This document shows positions 10,301-23,680 of a stretch of 64,000 bases of DNA, one piece after another. The notes below the pieces were generated by a model that ran no database searches, had not been told where the DNA came from, and saw nothing but the letters and a program-made list of their open reading frames with translations. The stretch covers positions 7,750,001-7,814,000 of the forward strand of contig JAMPIQ010000003.1 in the NCBI GenBank assembly GCA_024699855.1, written 5' to 3'. This DNA comes from Aphelenchoides besseyi. Lineage: Eukaryota > Nematoda > Chromadorea > Rhabditida > Aphelenchoididae. Position 1 is the stretch's first letter. Each line of letters begins with the position of its first letter. A program made the translations under genes and the position numbers.

Positions 10301-13300
10301 CGCGCTGGGGGCTGAGCGAAACTAGTCACTCACTTTCTTTAATCTGCTTCTCTACACTTAGGGGCGCTACTCCTTAAGTGTCAACTCCACAGACTTGGCA
10401 TCTGAGGCGATGCTCGTGTTTTTACCCCTGTGCCTTTTCCGGGTTGAACCCGGTGCACCCTGATCACAACCATCTATTTCTTGGAGTTCAGCTTATTCTC
10501 ATGTACCGACTACAGAACTCTTCAACCTTTCAGAGCGAGGTGCGCCTTGATAAGACGATGTGTGCCTTCGACCGCTGATCGTTGCAATCTCTCAAGCACT
10601 CGGCGGCCCGACGCTCTCGGAATTCCCGCATCCTCCAAGTCTCCTAAGATTCTTGGCAATACTCCCCCACACCCCCCCTATAATGATGGGCACAACCTTC
10701 ACGCCGGCTGGAAAGTCAGGTTTTTACACCCTTCTCCCAACGCAGCCATCAAGTTGAGTTCGTTATGTGGATAGGGGAGTGCTTCGGGGTCATCCTTAAG
10801 CATCGAATTCACCGCGTACTTTTGAAACTTCAATTCCGTGGCTTCCCGCAAGCAGGTAAACCATGGTACGCTAACTTCGATCACGGTTATGCACCCTTTT
10901 CGCTTATCGTACACTACAAAGTCTGGCCGATTGTGCAGCAACTTGTACCGTGTTGTTATCGGATGATCGTATAGAATGCGGACGCTCTTGTCTTCGGTCT
11001 CCACTACGCTATCGATTTGTTGGGTGTAGTGCACCAACGGCAAGCCATGGATTCTACACAGCTCCCAGTACAACGATCTGCAAACAGCGTTGTGACGGCT
11101 GATTACTACATTGCACCGGAACTTCTCGCAACCTGAGACCACATGCGGGACCGTCTCCACGGACTTTCCACAATGTCTGCATAGCTTCGACCTCGAGAGC
11201 GGATCAACAGCCCTAGTCCAAAGGCACTGTTCTTGAGCTGCGATCACATTCCTGTACACGACCTTCGACACTTGTCCTTTACAAGACCAGAGGAAACTGA
11301 GTTCTTGGTCAATCTCTTCACGGCAAGCTACTACACCCCCTCGTGTTAAACTCCGCCATCCGCTAAGCATATCCTCACGATAAACCTTATGCAAAGCTTT
11401 CTTAATCGCACGTGCGGCCTGAGTTGGGTGCGTGTACTCTGAACCGTCTACAACCACAACTCCGTCCTTCTCTGCTACTCGGTTGGTACAACTAAAGCGC
11501 CGAAGCACTACATCCATGTCTGCGTCAATGGTTCGTTTAGTTCGTTTCGCGAGCCGTTTGAATAGCGAGGATGCTGGTTTGAGATCGGGCCGGCACTTCA
11601 CATAGCACCACCCGTAAGTGATACTATTGTAAAGCGCGAACTCTGCGGACTTTAGGCCTAAGCCACCATCCGCAGCTTCCAGATACATACGGTCCTTGGA
11701 TGCCGCCTTGTATCTCGCCTTACTCTCAACCAGCCTCCGACGAATGAACTTATCGAACTCTTCAGCCTTTACGACAAGTGACTGGAACTTCCCCGTACCA
11801 CATATAACGTTCATAAACATAAACGACGCAATAGGCATCACTGCCGTGTTGATATCGCTTACGGTCTGTCTGATCGAGCGATCGGCATCCAGCAAGACGT
11901 TCAACCGATCACTCATATGGCACTTGATACGCTCCCAAGCATCACTCTCGCTCACATGAATGCTTTGTTCAATTCCCAGATACTTGTAAACGCTACCCGC
12001 CGCTAATGGCCTGATACCGAGACAAGCTTCGTCCGTTCTTTGGCGCTCATTCGAAGCGATCGCGCATTTTTTCGGGTTCAACGCAAGTCCGATGTCAGAT
12101 GCAATTTCTCGCACCTTAGTCAGCATTTGGTTTACTGCCTTGGTCGATCGAGCGTACAACTTGAGATCATCCATGTAAAATAAGTGGTTCAACCGGAGCT
12201 GCTCCCCTGTGTTACTACCATGAGATGTCTCTACCAGAGGAAATTCACTGTTCAAAACGTGCGAAATAGGGGCTACTGCCAGACAAAATAGCAGCGGCGA
12301 AAGGGTATCGCCCTGTAGCACCCCATTCTGCACCTTCATCCTCTTACTTTGGTATGTTGTGTTGCCTTCACGAACCTCGTACCGGACTACCCACTTACTC
12401 ATCAAAACCTTTAGCAAACGAGCAGTTTCTGGGGCCAATCCAACCATTCGCAACAGAGAACGGATATAACTGTGCGGGACGGAATCAAACGCCTTCGCGA
12501 AGTCAACCCAAGCAACTGCAATCTTGCTCTTTGCGGACCCTGACTTTGCAGCCAATTGGGCGTCCTTTATCAGACATCGGTCGAGGACTTGTGCATGCAC
12601 GCACCCCCATAGACCTTTCCGCATTGCAAGCTGCTCTTTGGGCAAGATGTTCAGATCGGTAAGCTGTGCAGTGAGTTGATGTGCAATGTGACCCGTAACA
12701 AACTTGTACGACGAATTCAGGCAGGCGATCGGCCGGTAATTACCGGGATCAGAAGGGTCGCCTCCTTTCGAAAGCAACACCACTCTACCCTCAGTGAACC
12801 AACCAGGTATCCTAAGACGTCGTTGCTTCAGCTCGACAAACCAATCAAACAACCCTCTGCTAGCCGCGCCAACACGTTTTCCATAAGACGTTCGGGATAC
12901 CGTCAGGCCCGGTCGCCTTGTACGGACTCGCTTTGGCCACCACTTTCTTCCAGACAGCATACTGTGCTCCCAAGTCGCTAGTAGACACTTGTACCGACGG
13001 TACAAAGGATTGCTCCCATGAAGCCAGTGACGTACTCCATGTGAAGAGTTTCTTTTCACCGACAATCGGCTTCCAGAAAGCGCGAACTCGCTCGCAAGTC
13101 TGTGCGCCGTCATTCACCGACTCTTTGCCCTCTGAATTGGTTTTGATAGCAGTCAAGAGGGATCGAACCGATCGCCGACGGAGCATGCCTCTCGCTTCGG
13201 AGTCACGCCGTAACTTTACTCTTTCTATTAGCAACTTGAGTTGGCATTTCAACTGCTCCAGACGCTCCCGAAGGGCGCTGGTTTTCCGAATGTGGTAACG

Positions 13301-14847
13301 TCGGCGGATTTCCGCAAAATTCTTCCGTTGCCTGACAGTGGGTGGGCGCTGCGCCTTTCGGCGTTGCAGTTCAGCAGTGAGGTATCCAATATATTTGCGT
13401 AGGTTCACCTCTTCCGCCTTCCGATCTCGATACCAGTCATGTCGCGCTTGCCTGGTTGGCTCAAACTTTCGCTTGAACCCTTCAGCAATCACATGACCGA
13501 TAGCGTACAGGAGACAGTTGAGTCGCAGTAGATAACCTCGGTGGTGTGGTCTCAGCTTTAAGTACCGCATCACCATTCTGCTTGCCCACTCCCACGTTTC
13601 TTCTTCCACCGAAGGTGGGATTCTTAATGGCCGCCGGCTAGCAGGTGGGCTGTTCAATGCCCGTTCAAAAGCCTTAACAAACGCCTCTTCACGTTCGTCT
13701 CTGATCGCCCGCCTATTTTGTGTCATCACAGGACCATAAGACCCGTTGGGGCTGGTGCCTTCTGACAAGCGAACATTTTCGTCGTATTGGCCACTTTGCG
13801 TACCAGCTACGAAGCCTGTCATCCCGTTGGGGGCGGCCTCTACCTGTTGCTGCACGTCTTCGCTTACCGGGTCCATCGGAGCTACAACGCCTACAAACCC
13901 GCGGGGGTTGGCGTTTACACACTCCTCCGGACGCCCGGTTTCATTCGCTAGGGATGAGGTTTCAACCATATCCAACACCTCTTCAATCTCTCCGTCAAGC
14001 AGGCCGTCAGGTAAGATTTCGAAAGAGCTGTTCAACTCCTGCGGTTCGGACACGCCTCGGTTCAGTGTGTTTTCAGGTAGTATTTCTACTTCCCCCATGT
14101 CCGCTGCCACAGTGCTCGCTTCTACTCTCAAACCGTCGTTCGGCAGTTCCATAATCGGTAGGAGTTCAGCCATCCGGGTTTGGTCGGGGTCTGGAAGGTT
14201 TTGACTTTTGACAGTCGCAAACCGAAGGCTGATCGCCTTCGCAGTTCTTGCTCCGATCCCGTAGTATTCAGTGACGCGTTTCCACACGTCATAGAAATCA
14301 TTCCAAGTACCCTTACTGACATGAACATCGTAAATCGAACGAACATCCCAGAGGAGTCGTTCTTCCGCCTTACTCCAAAGTCTAGATGATGTGATCGCAT
14401 TCCGAACCCCTGAAGGGCCGGTACCAGCCGGCTCCCCACTCGATGGCAATGCACTGCCTGCGTGAGCGGGATTCTCGCGGCGTCCATGCACGGACGGACC
14501 GCACCGGCGTCTATCACCACCCTCAAACGACCTTAAATTTATAGGCTTCATGAGTTTTGTGCGCAGACAGCAGACGGGTGGAGGGCGTCAAACACGCCGC
14601 TTGAGGTTCCAGTCCGCCGCGAGTCATACGCTTTATTCACCCCATGCCAAGCAACACGGTCCTGGCCACAGTTGGAAGAGTGAGGCGCTCTGTGTAAACC
14701 AACCGCTCCCGAAGGAGAACCTGAACTTAGCTCAACCCGGTAAACGGATCTAACCAGCGAGCACCACGTGGAGGTGTCAGGGTGGGATCGGTAAGAGAAG
14801 GGGTCTCTAATTCATCCAGTTAAGGACTAACCTTACCCACTTGCCCG
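10301..14847 (-). mobile_element. R4-like non-LTR retrotransposon A inserted in 28S
   Basis: A second R4-like element, 4.5 kb, immediately upstream of element B in the direction of rRNA transcription. It is bounded by the same 17-bp target (10284-10300 and 14848-14864). Its 5' leader is about 300 nt (14552-14847) and its 3' UTR about 220 nt. The proteins of A and B share all domains but differ clearly along their length, and their leaders do not resemble each other, so they are separate lineages rather than a recent duplication. Element B probably entered the target copy recreated at the 3' side of A, or the reverse. Confidence 0.88.
10522..14551 (-). pseudogene. R4-like ORF of element A: Myb-like, reverse transcriptase, restriction-like endonuclease; frameshifted
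   Basis: The ORF opens with ATG at 14551 on the minus strand. A Myb-like segment (LWSKAEERLLWDVRSIYD) lies in the first quarter. The reverse transcriptase motifs YRPIACLN, WVDFAKAFDSVPHSY, NGVLQGDTLSPL and FYMDDLK are intact. The CCHC knuckle (CRHCGKS, H, C) and endonuclease core (RPDFVVYD, ITVIEV) follow. One frame break lies in an A4 run at about 12877-12880, between NVLWK and the next block. Two more lie close to the C-terminus near A5 and G-rich homopolymers around 10680-10720; reading across them continues the domain to a stop at 10522-10524. Because the breaks sit at homopolymers, sequencing error is a real alternative to decay. Confidence 0.85.
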
Positions 14848-14854
14848 CCATTCG

Positions 14855-14915
<61 letters not shown>

Positions 14916-17035
14916 ACCGTTTACCCGCGCTTAATCAAATTTCCTTAATATAACATTCAGAGCACTGGGCAGAAATCAGAGACGGTCAACGTCTTTCGAA
15001 GACCATCCGTCTCCTCTGTTTTAATTAGACAGTCGGATTCCCCGAGTCCGTACCAGTTCTAGATACGCTCGTTAAGCGTCTACCGCAACTCGCCGACAAC
15101 CGCGAAGCCGTCGGGAGCGAAGCCGAAGCCTTCCACCGTCGGACCACGCCACTAGCCCACGCGGTCTTGCGACCACGCAGTCACGGACGCATTCCAACGG
15201 CCTCACGCAACGACCCGATAGACCCGAGCTCTAGAGCCAATTCTTTTCCCAAAGTTACGAATCTAATTTGCCGACTTCCCTTATCTACATTATTCTATCA
15301 ACTAGAGGCTGTTCACCTTGGAGACCTGCTGCGGATATTGGTACGAACGAGCGAGAAATTCATCGAGCCTCCCCTGCCTTTTCACGGACCACATGAAGCA
15401 CTCGGAATGGCGCCGTAACCGCGCCACTCTACAACCCCAACAACCATATCTCCGGATGAACCGATTCCATGGTCACGCGAGTTTAAACCAGAAAAGAGAT
15501 CTCTGGTCCGGGCCTCATGCAGCGTCGACAGGTTCGTTTGCGTTGCCGCGCTCGTCGCCGCCGAAGCGACGACATCTCCTCGTCTCGATGCGGGAATATT
15601 AACCCGCTTCCCTTTCGGCACACGCGACGCAATCCACAAGTGGAAGTTGAACGTCGCCACTTCAAAACCAGCCTTAGCCTGTGCCTTAGGATCGATTAAC
15701 CCACGTACAATCACTGTGCACGCGGAACCCTTCTCCACTTCAGTCTTCAAGGATCTCACTTGAATATTTGCTACTACAACCAAGATCTGCACTCGTGACG
15801 GCTCCAGTCGAGCTCACGCTCCGCACCTTCGACGCCATCACGACAACCTTCCTACTCGTTGAGAGATTGGGCACCATCTCAAACAACGGCCGAGTATAGG
15901 TCCTCCGCTCCAGCGCCATCCATTTTCAGGGCTAGTTGCTTCGGCAGGTGGGTTGTTACACATTCCTTAGCGGTTTCCGACTTCCATGGCCACCGTCCTG
16001 CTGTCTATAGCAACCAACACCTTTTATGGGGTCTAATGAGCGGAGAGTCTGGCACCTTAACTCGGCGTTTGGTTCATCCCACATCGCCAGTTCTGCTTAC
16101 CAAAAATGGCCCACTTGGAGCACATGCAATCAAAGTCGCGTGTTCACGTCGAGAAACACCGACATCATAACCATTTAGAGTATGAGAATAGTTTGAGAAT
16201 AATACATCCCAATGACTCTAATCGTTCGCTTTACCGAGTATATCTGCTTCGATTGTGCACCAGCTATCCTGAGGGAAACTTCGGAAGGAACCAGCTACTA
16301 GATGGTTCGATTAGTCTTGCGCCCCTATACCCAAATCAGACGATCGATTTGCACGTCAGAACCGCTTCGGACTTCCACCAGAGTTTCCTCTGGCTTCATC
16401 CTGTTCGGGCATAGTTCACCATCTTTCGGGTCTCAAAGCGTACGCTCAACCTCCGCAACAGAACAAGTCCTAGTCACGGGGCGATGTTGCGCGCCGGACG
16501 TCGAAACGCCCAACGCTCACATCGTCGACATCCAATGTCTCACTTTCATTACGCCTTTGAGTTTCGCAGCTCAATGACTCGCGTACACCTTAAACTCCTT
16601 GGTCCGTGTTTCAAGACGGGTCGAATGGGTGACCGACTATACACCGAGTCGAGTGCCGGGGCAACGAACGCCGATCGTAGGCCGCGGAAACGGAAGACAC
16701 ATGTGCCATCCGCAACCACAACTCACAACCGACGCCCATCGCGAATTCACCCGCACTCCACAACAGCGAGCCAACATCACCTGCTATCCGAACGCACAGG
16801 ATTCTCGAGTCCGAAAACCCGAGTCCTCTATACGCCCTTCCGGCAGCGACATCGACCCACTCGGCGCACTCCGCACGCAAATGCATCCAACGAGCACAAC
16901 AACAACACTCCTAGACAACCTTGCGGAATGTCGTCGAAGCGATTGCAGTGTCGCGGGATTGAATACGCACAAGATACGTCAGCTCCATTCGCTTCCATTA
17001 TATCGGTTTCACGTTCTCTTGCACTCTCTTTTCAA

Positions 17036-17068
<33 letters not shown>

Positions 17069-17418
17069 TGCTATCGGTCTCGTGGTCGTATTTAGCCTTA
17101 GGTGAAGTTTACCACCCGCTTTGGGCTGCGTTTCCAAACAACCCGACTCCCAGAGAAACGAATTCGTCGACGCCGTTCGGCCGTACTGGTGTGAAACCAT
17201 CTGTGCAGCCGCTTTCCAGCGAAACTTGGACCAAACACACGCCGACGATGCTCGCTCTCCAAACGCTACACCGACACTCGTCCGTCAGAACGAGCGTCTT
17301 AAGCGCTGGGCTAGTCCCTTTTCACTCGCAGTTACTGGGGGAATCCTTGTTAGTTTCTTTTCCTCTGCTTACTGATATGCTTAAGTTCAGCAGGTGGTCA
17401 TACGCAACTCAGGTGGAT
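14848..17418 (-). rRNA. 28S rRNA, 5' segment
   Basis: This is the 5' two thirds of large-subunit rRNA on the minus strand. It begins near 17418 with the ITS2-proximal stem and the near-universal CTGAACTTAAGCATATCA block at about 17375-17392. It runs to the conserved CTCTTAAGGTAGCCAAATGC block at about 14885-14900, stopping at the R4 target. The variable expansion segments lie within 15000-17000; open frames read through there are not genes. The unit could only make functional 28S if both insertions were absent. Confidence 0.93.
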
Positions 17419-17729
17419 TTCAACCAATCAAATGGTCAGTATCATCAATCGCACTGCCGACATCCGAACAACAACTCGCAAAGACCTTCTCAATAACAGC
17501 CGAGCATCTCAATTGTGGAATCAAGTCACTCAAAGCCGTACAGATCAAAAGCCAATCGAATCATGTTCCTTGCACATGGACATCGTTCGAACAGTACTAA
17601 CAACGTAATCACAGGCCTACTCCGAAGAATACGCCACCAAAGCGAACACGTCAACTGCATTCCGTGGGGAAGAGTCGACGATTCGATGGCGAAAACCATT
17701 ACACAATGCATTTGGCTTCCCTTTCCATG
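17419..17729 (-). other. ITS2
   Basis: Internal transcribed spacer between 5.8S and 28S on the minus strand, about 310 nt. The boundaries are set by the conserved flanks and are approximate. Confidence 0.85.
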
Positions 17730-17888
17730 AAAACACCCTGAGCTGCGTATGTCGAAGGGCAGAACCCGACGACGCAATATGCAATCGAAAACAAGGCACT
17801 CGTAATATCTGTAATTCGTGCTTATTAACGCAATTCACTGCGTTCTTCATCGACCCACGAGCCAAGTGATTCACCGACATAACTTGCT
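17730..17888 (-). rRNA. 5.8S rRNA
   Basis: On the minus strand the segment reads GGTGAATCACTTGGCTCG, then GATGAAGAACGCAGTGAATT and the ACGAATTACAGA block, matching 5.8S rRNA, and ends near CAGGGTGTTT. The length of about 159 nt and the position between 18S and 28S agree. Ends are accurate to a few nucleotides. Confidence 0.93.
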
Positions 17889-18174
17889 CGATTAGTTGGC
17901 ATTGAATGAATTGAAAATGGGTTGTTGGTTCTGGGTGCCCGACCGGGTCATCAACTCTAACACCGCCGAAGCGGCGTCTACTATTGGACATCGTCGCAGC
18001 CACGGACGTGGAACACAACTGCTCAATCCAACATAGAGGCCCAGAGAAGCCGTTTGTGAGAACTGAAATCTCTTCGACGAGGAAGAGACCAGTGATCGGG
18101 AAATACCGAGTGCTTCACGACGACCGTCGAATATCCGCACCACGGCACTCCGAACTCGATTGTTTGCTTCGATA
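17889..18174 (-). other. ITS1
   Basis: Internal transcribed spacer between 18S and 5.8S on the minus strand, about 285 nt, with no gene inside. Confidence 0.85.
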
Positions 18175-18323
18175 CCTGATCTTGCAGCAGGTTCACCTAC
18201 TGCAACCTTGTTACGACTTTTCCCCGGTTCAAGCCGTTGCGATTAAGCCACTTTCCAGCAAACGACATGCCGAAACATGAGCGAACGCCGGTCCGTGGAT
18301 TTCTCGAAACAACTCAGTCCCGG

Positions 18324-18360
<37 letters not shown>

Positions 18361-18801
18361 ATCAATGCGAGTTGATGACTCGCATTTACTTGGAATTCCT
18401 CGTTCATGAGTGAAAATTTCAACACTCAATTCCAGCCATAATAATATCTCAACTGTTTGCCATCTCCTCTCGGAGTAGGACAATCACGCTGATACCACCA
18501 TTGTAGCACGCGTGCGGCCCCGAACATCTAAGGGCATCACAGACCTGTTATTGCGCCATTTCTTGAGGCTAAGAACCACGAATCCCGCTAAGAAATGATC
18601 GTCGACAAACGAATCAATCGACGCACTAGTTAGCAGTCGGCGTCTCGCTCGTTATCGCAATAAAGCAGACACTTCGTTAGCACGAACTAAGAACGGCCAT
18701 GCACCACCATCCACCGAATCATGAAAGAGCTATCGGTCTGTCAATCCTCACGATGTGCTGGCCGGGTGAGGTTTCCCGTGTTGAGTCAAATTAAGCCGCA
18801 A

Positions 18802-18848
<47 letters not shown>

Positions 18849-19941
18849 TTTGCAACCATACTTCCCCCGGAACCGAAAGACTTTCGTTTCCGGAAACCCG
18901 CTCGCTTATGAACTCGAATCCACAAGCGAATTGGTAGTTGGCATCATTTACGGTCAGAACTAGGGCGGTATCTAATCGCCTTCGAACCTCTGACTTTCGT
19001 TCTTGATTAATGAAAACACTCTTGGCAAATGCCTTCGCTTTAGTGCGTCTCGCTACGGTCCTCGAATTTCACCTCTCGCGCAGCGATACGAATGCCCCCG
19101 GCTGTTCCTGTTAACCATTGTTTCAGCCGACAAAACCAATAAAACTCGGCCGCAACCTTGTTCCATTATTCCATGCACCGGTATTCAGTCGTAAGACCCG
19201 CCTTGAGCACTTAAGCCGTTCAAAGTAATCCTGCGCATCACCGACCCGAAGGCCCGAAAACGCGCAAAATACCGCCCACGAGTGACGCCCGTTAAGACGC
19301 ACCCCGAACGGTTCAACAATCCAACTATGAACTTTTTAACCGCAACAATAATTCTATGTATTACGAGAGCTGGAATTACCGCGGCTGCTGGCACCAGACT
19401 TGCCCTCTCGTAGATACTCGTTAAATTGTCTACATTGTACCCATTCCAATGTCCGACCTCAGAGAGAACGGACTCGTTATTTCTCGTCACTACCTCATCG
19501 TATTGATATTGGGTAATTTTCGCGCCTGCTGCTATCCTTAGACATATTCGCCGTTTTTAAGGCGGATTCTCCGGAGTCAAACCCTGATTCTCCGTTACCC
19601 GTTAGAACCATGGCAGTCCAATACACTGCCAACCAGTTGATAGGGCAGATACTCGAATGAAACTTCGCCGACACAAGATCGTGCGATACGCAGTATTATC
19701 CAGAGTTAGCAAAAGGACTAACGAATAGTTTTGCTCCAATAATAGCACTGCAACCCGAAGGCCGCAGCTGTTCGCATGTATTGGCTCCAGAATTACCGCA
19801 GTTATCCATTTAAGTCATAGAACAAGTAGATTATATCTGTTGTAATGAGCCGTTCGCAGTTTCGCTTTATAACGCTCTACTTACACATGCATGGCTAAAT
19901 CTTTGAAAGAAACACATCAGTTCAGCCAGGATCAACCAGAT
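18175..19941 (-). rRNA. 18S rRNA
   Basis: Full-length small-subunit rRNA of about 1,767 nt. The 5' end is the conserved ATCTGGTTGATCCTGGCTG block ending at 19941. The 3' end reads GTCGTAACAAGGTTGCAGT followed by GGTGAACCTGC near 18180-18225. Internal landmarks, such as the universal region complementary to the GACGGGCGGTGTGTAC primer site near 18330, are present. No insertion or break was seen. Confidence 0.95.
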
Positions 19942-22900
19942 TAGTGGGTTCGCCATTCGAAAATGTGCTCACTCACCGCGACTCCTCGAATGCACTCGAT
20001 TCGTCGCCTCTGCCAACCGGGAGTCCGAATTGCTCGGCTCCCACAACCAACACCATCGCACTGCAAGATCCCTGGTCGTTCGCACGACACTCGTCTCACT
20101 GCTTTCTCGAAACCGAGCACCCACCGCCAAGCGGGCGCTCGTTCGTCTTTTCACTCACAACCGCCGTGAATTCGAATAAAACCATCTTTCGATCGTGGAG
20201 CGCACCAGTCGACAGCGCCGAAGAGCTCTGGACACTCGAAAGCATCGCTCTTCGACCGACCGCCAACCCGCACGCAGCATTCAACGGGACCTCTCAGCAA
20301 ACGCCGATTCTTCCCTTCCCCTACGAAATTGGAAAGATCTTCTCGCCCGTCAAATAACCGAACAGCGTGCGCCTTTTTTCCGCCCGCCCGCGGAGCGTTC
20401 AAATTTGAATGCGTTTCGGATCGATGGATTCCTGTACCCGTCAACTTTGTAATTCAGATTGTTCCCCATCAAAATACCTTCAAAATGAACCCTCACTCGA
20501 CTGTAAAAAACCAAAATTAACATCTCACCCGCCTTTCAACTTTAAAGCGCTTCCTTCATTTCGTGCATTACATTTTGACTCTTCGTGACCACGAGACTTC
20601 TCACTGCCTAAATTTTGTTCATTTCGATAGTCTTTGTTGTGCAATTCACTCACCAAACTTGAATCACTTTCAGCGTCCGCTCATTTCAAACCGAAAGACC
20701 AACTTCAAACTCACACTCCAATTTCAAGGTTTAATTCCAGTCTACAACTTCATTCCCAATTTCTAAACGACCTTTTAGTCAATCAACACCCGTGATTCAG
20801 TCGACTGATTGAAAACTCTTTCTTTATTCGCGCCACCGCTCACTCACTCGCTTCTCCAATCGAGTCTTTTTTCTCTCCCGCAAGCGAGTGTCCTTCATTC
20901 GCAGAAACGAGTGCTGACTCGATTCCCGCAAAACGACCCTCTTTTGGACACTTGTTTTTGGGAGTGCAGTCTTTAACTTGTTCGATAAGAACATCGATGG
21001 AACGGCACAGTGAAGGAATCTGAAAAAACACAGAATGAGTCCGATCGCAAAAACAACTACCACTCGCAACCTTTGAACAAATCGAAATAAAAACTAAAAC
21101 CAAAAAGTTATGCATGTCAATACAACTTGAAATCTCATCTACGGGCTTATCGTTCAATCACGACGACTATTTCTTATCTTCTCGATCCTTATAATTCAAC
21201 TGCAATCAACAGATGGACTAGGAACTTGTAGAAATTGAAATCCGCTTAGCTGATCGAACAACCGTGTGAGAGTGGTTTGTGTGCTAATAAGTTTACTTGA
21301 AACAATTCAATCTAATCATTTTAATGGAAATCGGTCTGTCGCTGGAAACAGCTCCATCGTCCGGTTCATAAATTAAACTCCTCAAAATTAGTTAGTGATT
21401 GCATTTGGACTCATCCGCCAATGTCACTGCTTAATAACTATTCTAGAACTCCAAGTTAAACTGGGACACTGAATGCAAGCCAGTTTGCTGTCTTTTCATG
21501 ATCATAGGTAGTGGGATTTTCAATTCATAAATGGAGTTGAAGAGTGGAAACACATTGAGAATTGTTGTTGCGCTCTAATGAACTAACCTCTCCACTATCA
21601 GTTGCTATTCCGCTTCAACGCTCGTTAACTTCGATGTATTTGTTCATTTCTTGAATGCACACCATGTCGTCTGATATGCCAAGTTAGACAACGATGAGTT
21701 TAATGAATACATGAATTAAAGATGTCTTTAGAATCTTAAGTGACAAGCGCATTCTTGCCACAATTGAAATTGTTTTACTGAAACATGAATCCACTTCCTA
21801 TTGCTTAACATCAAGATAAATTGCTTGCTACTGGAACAACTATCTCCTTGATAATAGCACGTCAAAAACCATTCTCGTCACTTTGAAACCAAATACAAAA
21901 AGCGGTGAATCTCATGTGACAGTTCGGAATTCAATACTGCAAAAATTAGAACCATCGATTCGATGGTTTTCCTCCAAAAAGCACCTTTTGTAGAACATGT
22001 GTCAGAATAGAGCATTTCGAGGTTTGATCGAATTTTGATTGAGTGGACGTATCGAGCAGATTTTGTTGGTTGTAATGTGCAACAGCCATTACAATTAGGC
22101 CATTAATGACCTTTGAGTTCATTCCGAATCTGGTGATTGCATGAAGAACAGCAATATAATTGGCTCACAACATCGAATGGAATCTGAATTGCAAATCGAA
22201 AATTAAAGATGTCTAATTTGCTAAGAACNNNNNNNNNNNNNNNNNNNNNNNNNNNNNNNNNNNNNNNNNNNNNNNNNNNNNNNNNNNNNNNNNNNNNNNN
22301 NNNNNNNNNNNNNNNNNNNNNNNNNNNNATGCGTCTCCACATTGGAAACGTCGATCAAAATCATTAACATTTGTGCTTCTTGAGCGAGATTTTGAGTTCT
22401 TTATTTGCCGTTTAGACCGAAAATTGTTGATCACATCACTAGAATAGCATTAAACCAATTACACCGCATTCGTCCACACACTATAGAACGATCACTAGGT
22501 ACTATAATCGAAAATCACTTAAAATTGAGTCCACTTTTCTGATTATAAAGTTGCTTGGAATTAATCTTCATGGCAGTGAATCGCATGAACATTGTAGTCT
22601 AAACATAGTTATTATGCACAAACGAACTGGTGTGTAATTCAATCCAGTAGGTGATTGTTTGTACACGAACAGTCACTGAAATCCAACATATTTGTTAAGA
22701 AAGTTTACGCACAGATTAGTTATCTTTTTGTACGTCGCTGGCGCAGATCTCAATCTTATCCGCTGTGGACATTCTTTTCAGGTCGGTAGCTCAAACAAAC
22801 CTATTTGCAGTATGAATTTCTGTTCAAAGCTATCAAGTACTCATATAACTGCTGATGATGTGCGGGCTTTCGAACTGCAAGAAACGGATCGATTTGTTTG

Positions 22901-23680
22901 TAGCATCGACGAGGTTTCAAAGTTTGAAGGGTTCTGAAGAAGAAACTGACGATTAATGCGTCGCAATTGGGTTCAATGATTCTGGACTTTATTTATGCTT
23001 AATATTCATCACTTCGACCTGCACACTTATTTTAATGTTTGCATTTTAATTTTCTCGGTTATTGCGAATCTCTGCGTCTCTACGAGTTTGATGAATTGAC
23101 TAGCCCGTGGGTTTGTTTTCGAAAATGCGGGACACAAGTTGGAAGTCTGTCGATTCTTAGGTGCGCAGTGGAGGCGTAAAGGTCACCTGAACACTGCGAA
23201 TCATCGCTCCGTCAACTCTTTTACTCTCCATCGAACTGCCTTTCGTTTGGGCGCTTTGCGACCAATTTCGCGTTGTCAATTCTTTTTGGACATTCGGTTT
23301 GTCGGATTCTGCAAAGCTCTTCGTTAGGTCCGGATGCGTCGGGGAGACTGTTTTTTTGCATCGCGAAATTCATTTGGACAATTAGCCGCACATTTCGCGC
23401 ACATTTTTGCCACGTTTTCGATTTTTGTTCAACTCTCCATGGTTAGTTTGAACGGTTCGATAAGCAGCGATAACCCTTCAATCTCTTCCTCTAAAACACG
23501 TGGAATGCAACAGACGACTTGGCGCGACAACGAGTTCGCTGAACGGCATTTTTTCTTCGCTTTCTCCACGTTGGAAGTTTTGTTTATTAGCCCTCACGTT
23601 TTTCGCTTGATGTCTTAAATTGAATCATCGGAATTTGCGTGCTATCAAAAACATTTTCCAGCGAATTCTTTTCAGTGCGA
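19942..23680. other. 5' external transcribed spacer and intergenic DNA with assembly gap
   Basis: The part next to 18S is probably the 5' ETS of the minus-strand rDNA unit, with its promoter somewhere further right; no promoter motif is recognisable. The remaining DNA to the GLG1 start shows no gene I can support. A 19-nt inverted repeat (arms AACCATCGA and TCGATGGTT) lies at about 21951-21969. No 5S rRNA, tRNA or spliced-leader RNA gene was recognised. Confidence 0.6.
22229..22328. other. Assembly gap, 100 N
   Basis: A run of exactly 100 N, the usual placeholder for a gap of unknown size. It lies between the rDNA unit and GLG1, so further rDNA copies may be missing here. Confidence 0.98.

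Noticed and set aside
15160..17500. Many open frames of 60-200 codons on both strands
   Set aside because: They lie inside the GC-rich 28S rRNA and ITS2. Conserved rRNA blocks explain the sequence, and the frames have no protein-like motifs.
19960..20450. Open frames of 60-137 codons next to 18S
   Set aside because: They lie in the GC-rich external transcribed spacer, overlap on both strands and show no domain or splice structure.
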